Shown here one piece after another: positions 21,415 to 25,925 of a stretch of 25,925 nucleotides of DNA (within the stretch, counting starts at the first letter, position 1; each line of letters opens with the position of its first letter). The notes under the pieces were generated by a model that was not told where the DNA came from, did not search any database, and saw nothing but the letters and a program-made list of their open reading frames with translations. The stretch comes from Anaerolineae bacterium (GTDB lineage: Bacteria; Chloroflexota; Anaerolineae; JAFGEY01): positions 1-25,925 of the forward strand of contig JAFGJF010000472.1 in the NCBI GenBank assembly GCA_016929205.1, given 5' to 3'. Made by a program: the position numbers and the translations under genes.

Positions 21415-21884
21415 GCCAAGCACGTGATCTGTACGAACGCCTAAAGCAGGAAGGTGAGGCTTCCGGGTATTTTCTCAACTCTGATCTCGAACTCGTTCTC
21501 GATTTGATGGACGGGTTGTTAATCAACCAAGAACGATACGGCTATTGGGCCTGCCCTTGCCGCCTGGCCGACGGCATCCGAGAAAAGGATCTGGACATCA
21601 TCTGCCCCTGTGATTATCGCGATGCCGATTTGGACGATTATGGCACGTGTTACTGCGCGCTGTACGTTTCACAAGAAATCGCACAGGGACGGGCACAGGC
21701 CGAGCCGATACCCGATCGACGCGGAGAAACCGCAGAGACGCACGACGAGTTGGTCGGTTTTACCACAAGTGGCATCCCCATTTGGCGATGTAAGGTGTGC
21801 GGATACCTGTGCGCTCGCCCCAGACCCCCGCTCAAGTGTCCCATCTGCAAAGCGGACCAGGATCGGTTTGAGAAATTCGGATAG
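21411..21884 (+). CDS. Ferredoxin:disulfide reductase (FTR catalytic domain fused to rubredoxin domain)
   Basis: A 157-residue fusion. Residues 1-95 are the catalytic chain of ferredoxin-thioredoxin reductase. The CPC (48-50), CPC (65-67) and CYC (80-82) motifs supply the [4Fe-4S] ligands (C48, C65, C67, C80) and redox-active cysteines (C50, C82). Residues 120-157 form a rubredoxin-type FeS4 site with C127, C130, C143 and C146. FTR catalytic domains fused to rubredoxin are known as ferredoxin:disulfide reductases in methanogens and other anaerobes, where some reduce NrdH- or Trx-like partners. The partner here is presumably the overlapping glutaredoxin. There is no FTR variable chain, so this is the non-photosynthetic type. 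Confidence 0.9.
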   Translation: MSQARDLYERLKQEGEASGYFLNSDLELVLDLMDGLLINQERYGYWACPCRLADGIREKDLDIICPCDYRDADLDDYGTCYCALYVSQEIAQGRAQAEPIPDRRGETAETHDELVGFTTSGIPIWRCKVCGYLCARPRPPLKCPICKADQDRFEKFG

Positions 21885-21953
21885 GGACAAGGGGGTAAGG
21901 AAACAGGGCCTTATGGTGTCTTTTCAGTAGGCTCGAACAACCAGCCCGTTATC

Positions 21954-21969
21954 GCGGGAGCGATCCCGC
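21954..21969 (+). other. Short GC hairpin before the HMA-domain gene
   Basis: Perfect 6-bp stem GCGGGA/TCCCGC with a GCGA tetraloop of the GNRA class, with no U-tract. It lies in the 122-nt gap between the FTR-rubredoxin and HMA genes and might be a processing or weak termination signal. Nothing else was recognised in that gap. Confidence 0.3.
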
Positions 21970-22006
21970 CCCAAACTATGAAAAAGATGCGAACAGGAGC
22001 TTACAA

Positions 22007-22252
22007 ATGGTGTCTTTGTTTAAAAAGAAAGAAAAAATCGAGTTGACTGTCAAAGGCATGAGCTGCGCTCACTGCGAAATGCGCGTCAAAAAGGCGCTGC
22101 TGGCCGTGCCCGGCGTGCAAGAAGCTGAGGCCAGCCACGAGCGCGAACAAGCCATTGTCACCGTCCAAGACAAAAATGCGATCAAAATAGATGATCTCGT
22201 CGCCGCAGTCCAGGCGGCGGGCTATGAGGCCAAAGTTCCCGGCAACGCTTGA
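22007..22252 (+). CDS. Heavy-metal-associated domain protein, CopZ-like
   Basis: An 81-residue HMA-domain protein with the metal-binding motif MSCAHC (C20, C23) near the N-terminus of a ferredoxin-like fold, preceded by a lysine-rich tip (KKKEK). Such proteins shuttle Cu(I) or other soft metals in the cytoplasm. No copper ATPase or CsoR is visible nearby, so it is an orphan chaperone within the redox cluster; copper control would fit an oxidative-stress unit. AGGAG lies 7-8 nt before the ATG. Confidence 0.87.
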   Translation: MVSLFKKKEKIELTVKGMSCAHCEMRVKKALLAVPGVQEAEASHEREQAIVTVQDKNAIKIDDLVAAVQAAGYEAKVPGNA

Positions 22253-22306
22253 TCGGATCAATGACCATCCGGCGTACCGCACATCTGTGACGAGGATTGT
22301 TGAGCG

Positions 22307-22825
22307 ATGAGCGTTGTCATCTATACCACACCAACTTGTGGTTTTTGTCACCAGGCCAAGATCTATTTCAAACGGCAGAATGTGCACTTTAGCGAAATCG
22401 ACGTCAGTCGAGATCAACACGCGGCGATAGAGATGGTCACCATGTCGGGACAGCAGGGCGTGCCGGTCATTGTTATCGATGGACAAATCGTGCTTGGCTT
22501 TAACCAACCGGCTATCGATCAGTTATTGCAGCGACGAGCAAGCCACCCACCCAAACTGGGTGTAGCAGTCGCCGACGCCAAACAGGTCGCCGCCAACAAA
22601 GGTATCCAGCTGCCTGAGGGTGCTTATGTAGGCCGGGTCAATGTCGCTTCAACGGCGGCGTATGCCGGCGTGCGCGTTCGTGACGTGATCGTTCAACTGG
22701 CCGGGCAACCGGTGCGCACCGATCAAGATGTGCACAGCATTATGGCTCGGACACAACACAATCAATCCATAGAGCTGCGTGTGTGGCGAAACGAGCAGCA
22801 CACCACGCTGAAAGCACAGCTCTAG
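22307..22825 (+). CDS. Glutaredoxin-PDZ fusion protein
   Basis: A 172-residue two-domain protein. Residues 1-77 are glutaredoxin-like with the active site C11-G-F-C14 (TPTCGFCHQAK) and cis-proline P53 (GVPV). Residues about 83-172 resemble a PDZ domain of the HtrA/DegP type: LGVAVADA, GAYVGRVNVASTAAYAGVRVRDVI, LAGQPVRTDQDV, IELRVWR. There is no signal peptide, so it is cytoplasmic. The PDZ part might dock the thiol-reducing domain onto protein C-termini. The start is ATG 22307; the Shine-Dalgarno is weak (GAGG about 11 nt upstream). The glutaredoxin part is certain, the PDZ assignment likely. Confidence 0.82.
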   Translation: MSVVIYTTPTCGFCHQAKIYFKRQNVHFSEIDVSRDQHAAIEMVTMSGQQGVPVIVIDGQIVLGFNQPAIDQLLQRRASHPPKLGVAVADAKQVAANKGIQLPEGAYVGRVNVASTAAYAGVRVRDVIVQLAGQPVRTDQDVHSIMARTQHNQSIELRVWRNEQHTTLKAQL

Positions 22826-22851
22826 ATACAAGGATCGGTAAGGTTCTTTCC

Positions 22852-22909
22852 AGAATCAAGGGCAACAGCAGGTCGGAAGCCCATTCTGACCTGCATCACC
22901 CTGGATTCT
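22852..22909 (+). repeat. 58-nt two-stage inverted repeat (large hairpin) before trxB
   Basis: Outer arms AGAATCAAGGG/CCCTGGATTCT pair over 11 bp with one mismatch. After a 5/4-nt internal loop, inner arms GCAGGTCGGAA/TTCTGACCTGC pair over 11 bp with one G-U pair around a 5-nt loop. No U-run follows. It lies in a 129-nt gap between the glutaredoxin-PDZ and trxB genes, ending 45 nt before the trxB start. A structured leader, RNase III-type processing site or small repeat element are all possible. Confidence 0.6.
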
Positions 22910-22954
22910 TCCAAGATACCTGCCAATACACGGCATTCAAAGGAGAGAAAAACA

Positions 22955-23944
22955 ATGACGGAACTGGTCTTTGCGCCGGGCCTGGGCCTGGCGATGCCCG
23001 GCAAGGCCAAAGCAGAACAAGATATGATTATCATTGGCGGCGGGCCTGCCGGCTTGACGGCAGGCTTGTACGGCGCGCGCGCTGACCTGGCACCGCTGGT
23101 TCTCATCGGTGAGGTCGTGGGCGGGCAAGCAGCAACGACGACCGATATCGAAAACTATCCAGGATTCCCGGAAGGCGTGGGGGGCGCCGCCCTGGCACAG
23201 CAAATGCAAACCCAGGCCGAGCGATTTGGGGCCAACGTGCAATTTGATATGGTCAAAAGCATCAATTTACAGACCTATCCCTTTGAGATTCAAACCAACT
23301 TGCAGAGCTATACCGCCAAGACGATCGTCATCACCACAGGTTCTTCGCCACGCACACTGGGTGTGCCCGGCGAAGATAAATTTCGCAACAATGGCGTCTC
23401 GTATTGCGCCACCTGCGATGGTTACTTTTTCAAAGACCAACGTGTTGTCGTCGTCGGTGGCGGAAACAGCGCCATCGACGAAAGCCTTTTTTTGAGCCGC
23501 CTCGTCGACGAGATCACAATCGTTCACCGCCGCGACGAGCTTCGTGCCGACCCAATCCTGCAAGAGCGAGCTTTTGCCAATCCCAAAATCAAATTTCTGT
23601 GGAACACGGTCGTTCTAGAGATATTGGGCGAAAAGAAAACACGAGCCGTCCAGGTACAAAACGTCAAAACAGGCGAACGCGGCGAGATCGAGACAAATGG
23701 CGTCTTTATTTACGTGGGACACACCCCCAACACTCAACTTTTCCAGGGTCAGCTCGACCTTGACGAGGCAGGCTATATCCTCACCGACAAAAGGCAGCGA
23801 ACCAGCGTGGAAGGCGTGTTTGCCGCCGGCGACGTTCAGGATCCTGTCTTTCGCCAGATTGCCACCGCTGTCGGCACAGGTGCGGCAGCAGCCATCGAAG
23901 CGGTGCGATTCCTGGATAAAAAAGAATATGAAAGCAAAAGGTAA
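22955..23944 (+). CDS. trxB: Thioredoxin reductase
   Basis: A 329-residue low-molecular-weight thioredoxin reductase. FAD motif IIIGGGPAGLTAGLYGAR at about 25-42, active-site C151-A-T-C154 (SYCATCDGYFF), NADPH-domain GGGNSA (168-173) and HRRDELRA (191-198), and the C-terminal FAD motif FAAGDVQD. It has an N-terminal extension of about 20 residues (MTELVFAPGL...), which is unusual; the start is supported by AAAGGAGAG upstream of ATG 22955. The HRR/RA motif argues for NADPH as donor. It reduces thioredoxin or the glutaredoxin-like proteins encoded upstream. Only 9 nt separate it from the flavodiiron gene, so they are co-transcribed. Confidence 0.93.
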   Translation: MTELVFAPGLGLAMPGKAKAEQDMIIIGGGPAGLTAGLYGARADLAPLVLIGEVVGGQAATTTDIENYPGFPEGVGGAALAQQMQTQAERFGANVQFDMVKSINLQTYPFEIQTNLQSYTAKTIVITTGSSPRTLGVPGEDKFRNNGVSYCATCDGYFFKDQRVVVVGGGNSAIDESLFLSRLVDEITIVHRRDELRADPILQERAFANPKIKFLWNTVVLEILGEKKTRAVQVQNVKTGERGEIETNGVFIYVGHTPNTQLFQGQLDLDEAGYILTDKRQRTSVEGVFAAGDVQDPVFRQIATAVGTGAAAAIEAVRFLDKKEYESKR

Positions 23945-23953
23945 GGAGCAAGT

Positions 23954-25156
23954 ATGCAACAGGTAAAAATCAAACCAGATGTTTACTGGATCGGGGTCAA
24001 CGACCGCACGACCGATCTGTTTGAAGGGTTGTGGCCGATCACCCAGGAAGGGGTATCGTACAATTCGTATCTCATCGACGATGAGAAAAACGCGCTCATC
24101 GACCTGAGCAAAGCGCTCAAGACGGACGAATTTCTCGACCAGATCGCCAGCGTGATCGACATCTCGCAGTTGGATTACATTGTCATGAACCACATGGAGC
24201 CGGATCACTCGGGCGTGCTGCGTGTGCTGCGCCGCGTGGCGCCCAATGCGATCATTCTGGGCACCCCAAAGACGCGCGATATGTTGGAGTCGTTCTATGG
24301 CGTGACCGACAATGTGCGCGTCGTGCAGGACGGCGACACGCTCTCACTGGGCAAACACACACTGCAATTCGTGCATGCGCCTTTTGTCCACTGGCCGGAA
24401 ACGATGGTCACCTATGAGACAAAAGAGAAAATCCTATTCTCCTGCGATGCGTTTGGAAGCTATGGCGCGCTGCGCGGCGTCATTTTTGACGACGAGTGTC
24501 AGGATCATGGTTTTTACCAGCGCGAGGCATTGCGCTACTATGTCAACATTGTCGCCCTGTTCAGCACGTCGGTGCTCAAGGCAATCGACAAACTAAAGGA
24601 TGTGCCCGTCGCGATCATCGCCCCTTCTCACGGCTTGATCTGGCGCGAACACCCGGAAACGATCGTCAATCTCTACAAAAAATGGGCCGAATACGCCACC
24701 GGTCCCACCGAACCGGGTGTGACCCTGATTTACGGCTCAATGTACGGCAATACCGAGAAAATGATGGATGCCGTGGCCCAGGGCATCTCGGAAGCAGGCG
24801 TGCCGGTCAACATCTTCAGCGCCGCCCAGACGCATGTCAGCTATATCTTGCCTTCGCTGTGGACACAAAAAGGCGTGATGGTTGGCGCGCCGACCTATGA
24901 AGGCGGCTTGTTCCCACTAATGGCACAGGTGCTGGATATGGCAGTACAAAAGCGGATCAGAAACAAAATCGCGACACGTTTCGGCAGCTATGGCTGGAGT
25001 GGCGGCGCGCAGCGCGACTTTGAAAGAATCGTCGCCCCGCTCAAATGGCAGTTGAGCGATCCTTTTGAATTCGTCGGCGCACCAACGGAAGAAGAACTGA
25101 AAAAAGGTGAGGAATTTGGCGCGGCCTTTGCGCGGCTTGTTGCATCATCGGACTGA
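23954..25156 (+). CDS. fprA: Flavodiiron protein (A-type O2/NO reductase)
   Basis: A 400-residue class A flavodiiron protein. The metallo-beta-lactamase-like domain has diiron ligands H80, E82, D84, H85 (NHMEPDHSG), H146, D165 and H226. The flavodoxin domain (from about 257) begins with the FMN loop YGSMYGNTEKM. There is no C-terminal rubredoxin or flavin reductase extension, so electrons must come from a separate donor, most likely the rubredoxin at 17564. Such enzymes reduce O2 to water and/or NO to N2O in the cytoplasm; every iron ligand is present. The 9-nt gap after trxB indicates co-expression. Confidence 0.95.
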   Translation: MQQVKIKPDVYWIGVNDRTTDLFEGLWPITQEGVSYNSYLIDDEKNALIDLSKALKTDEFLDQIASVIDISQLDYIVMNHMEPDHSGVLRVLRRVAPNAIILGTPKTRDMLESFYGVTDNVRVVQDGDTLSLGKHTLQFVHAPFVHWPETMVTYETKEKILFSCDAFGSYGALRGVIFDDECQDHGFYQREALRYYVNIVALFSTSVLKAIDKLKDVPVAIIAPSHGLIWREHPETIVNLYKKWAEYATGPTEPGVTLIYGSMYGNTEKMMDAVAQGISEAGVPVNIFSAAQTHVSYILPSLWTQKGVMVGAPTYEGGLFPLMAQVLDMAVQKRIRNKIATRFGSYGWSGGAQRDFERIVAPLKWQLSDPFEFVGAPTEEELKKGEEFGAAFARLVASSD

Positions 25157-25168
25157 TTTTAAGATATT

Positions 25169-25198
25169 AAAGCCAATGTTCTTGAGATCTCTGGCTTT
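25169..25198 (+). terminator. Possible terminator after the flavodiiron gene
   Basis: A 7-bp stem AAAGCCA/TGGCTTT with a 16-nt loop, itself containing the palindrome GAGATCTC, runs into TTTT then GTCT. It lies 13 nt past the flavodiiron stop and would close the defence cluster before MbtH. Only a weak promoter-like TTGAGA...TATGCC follows, so MbtH may partly depend on read-through. Confidence 0.45.
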
Positions 25199-25230
25199 TG
25201 TCTATATGCCTATTAAAGGATGACACACCT

Positions 25231-25458
25231 ATGTCCTGGGAAGATGAAAACACCATCTTTAGAGTCGTCGTCAACCATGAAGAACAATATTCCATCTGGC
25301 CGGCCAGCCGGGAACTCCCCCTTGGCTGGCGAGACGCGGGCAAGCAAGGGCTCAAGCAGGAATGTCTCGCCTATATCGAGGAAGTATGGACCGATATGCG
25401 TCCCCTCAGCCTTCGCAAAAAGATGGAAGAAATGGCAAGAGAAGAAAAACATCCATAA
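25231..25458 (+). CDS. mbtH: MbtH-like protein
   Basis: A 75-residue MbtH-family protein. The family signature is clear: [12 protein letters not shown] (10-21), [12 protein letters not shown] (26-37), [18 protein letters not shown] (42-59). MbtH proteins bind and activate the adenylation domains of non-ribosomal peptide synthetases. No such synthetase is in the window, so this is an orphan copy that may act in trans. ATG 25231 has AAGGA 10 nt upstream; the longer in-frame start at 25198 lies in the hairpin and is rejected. It converges with the nitrilase gene, with 15 nt between. Confidence 0.92.
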   Translation: MSWEDENTIFRVVVNHEEQYSIWPASRELPLGWRDAGKQGLKQECLAYIEEVWTDMRPLSLRKKMEEMAREEKHP

Positions 25459-25474
25459 CGCAATCACGCGTTAT
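25455..25474. terminator. Weak hairpin between convergent MbtH and nitrilase genes
   Basis: A perfect 7-bp stem ATAACGC/GCGTTAT with a 6-nt loop overlaps the MbtH stop and reaches the last base of the nitrilase stop. No proper U-tract is present on the plus strand; on the minus strand TTTTT follows after five bases. A shared terminator is possible. Confidence 0.3.
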
Positions 25475-25925
25475 CACTCAAATCTGGTCGGCCACATTGG
25501 CTGCTCGTTAACGACCAACTGGAACACATCGGAGCGGGCATAGTGACCGACCACGTCAAAATCAAACTTGGCGCGCGCAATCTCGCCCAAATCGAGATCG
25601 GCATAGAGGATACCCTCTGCATCATACAGCGGTCCAGCTAACACCTCTCCCAAAGGCGAAACGATCGCGCTGCCCCCCCGACACATCACTTCCGGCTGAT
25701 CATCCAGATCTGCCAATCCAGTCAGGTCGGCCGGATACATCGACTTGGTCACGAACTGGTTGCAACCGAGCACAAAACAACGGCCTTCGCAGGCAATGTG
25801 GCGCAGCGTCGCATGCCAGCTATCTCGCGCGTCGGCGGTCGGTGCCAGGTAAATCTCGATCCCCTTGGCGTACAGCGCCATTCGCGCCAGCGGCATATAG
25901 TTCTCCCAGCAGATCAGACCGCCGA
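25474..25925 (-). CDS. Carbon-nitrogen hydrolase, nitrilase type, C-terminal part (runs off the right edge)
   Basis: The last 149 residues of a nitrilase-superfamily enzyme are visible. The frame is open to the window edge and begins [14 protein letters not shown], where the cysteine encoded at 25909-25911 is the catalytic nucleophile. [17 protein letters not shown] and [17 protein letters not shown] are typical of true nitrilases that hydrolyse nitriles to acids and ammonia. The catalytic Glu and Lys lie outside the window. A methionine downstream of the nucleophile is not the real start. Family certain, substrate unknown. Confidence 0.9.
   Translation of the reverse strand, partial: GGLICWENYMPLARMALYAKGIEIYLAPTADARDSWHATLRHIACEGRCFVLGCNQFVTKSMYPADLTGLADLDDQPEVMCRGGSAIVSPLGEVLAGPLYDAEGILYADLDLGEIARAKFDFDVVGHYARSDVFQLVVNEQPMWPTRFE

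Noticed and set aside
21411..21884. Photosynthetic ferredoxin-thioredoxin reductase
   Set aside because: There is no variable chain and a rubredoxin domain is fused, which fits anaerobic ferredoxin:disulfide reductases better than the chloroplast/cyanobacterial enzyme.
1..25925. CRISPR arrays, insertion sequences, integrases or phage genes
   Set aside because: No regularly spaced direct repeats, transposase or integrase motifs were seen on either strand; the hairpins noted are isolated.

Overview
The window looks like a chromosomal segment of an anaerobic or microaerophilic bacterium. The best guess is Chloroflexota (Anaerolineae-like). The grounds are a secreted subtilase with TIG repeats and a YLPV-type segment near its C-terminus, a large GT-C type glycosyltransferase, and a dense set of oxygen and peroxide defence genes typical of strict anaerobes. 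This lineage call is an inference from protein style; no rRNA or other phylogenetic marker is present. Base composition is moderate and no mobile element or CRISPR array was seen.

Left part (1-10.4 kb) is ordinary housekeeping and envelope content. A partial Lhr-type helicase and a PfkB-family kinase are on the minus strand, each with a recognisable promoter. A secreted S8 protease follows on the plus strand. A tightly overlapping minus-strand operon then encodes a membrane glycosyltransferase, an RlmI-like rRNA methyltransferase and an HD-domain phosphohydrolase. A tRNA-Ser(GGA) with its own promoter and terminator closes this part.

The middle (10.5-13.6 kb, minus strand) is a seven-gene sulfur-relay operon. 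In transcription order it holds an ArsR-type regulator, a double NifX/NifB-like domain protein, DsrE, DsrF and DsrH (TusDCB) homologues, TusA and DsrE2. It starts at a promoter followed by a perfect 22-bp palindrome, the likely ArsR operator.

Divergently (13.6-25.2 kb, plus strand) runs a long oxygen/peroxide defence cluster. It begins with a PerR-type Fur regulator whose consensus promoter contains a 14/15 match to the PerR box. Next come a Rieske protein, a ferritin-like diiron protein, a 61-residue half-ferritin, a tandem double-ferritin with a C-terminal encapsulin targeting peptide, a family-1 encapsulin shell protein, another ferritin-like protein, rubredoxin, an NAD(P)H:rubredoxin oxidoreductase, rubrerythrin and a 1Fe superoxide reductase. 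After a pair of hairpins come a class III adenylate cyclase, a glutaredoxin, an FTR-rubredoxin fusion disulfide reductase, a CopZ-like HMA protein, a glutaredoxin-PDZ fusion, thioredoxin reductase and a flavodiiron O2/NO reductase. An MbtH-like orphan and a partial nitrilase end the window.

Working model (inference): NAD(P)H electrons pass through the oxidoreductase and rubredoxin to superoxide reductase, rubrerythrins and the flavodiiron protein, removing superoxide, peroxide and O2. Iron is oxidised by the tandem ferritin and stored inside the encapsulin shell, limiting Fenton chemistry. The thiol branch (TrxB, glutaredoxins, FTR-Rd) repairs disulfides. The divergent ArsR/PerR control region would couple sulfur trafficking with peroxide stress. 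The most notable system here is the encapsulated tandem ferritin embedded in a PerR-headed cluster with four further ferritin-fold proteins.
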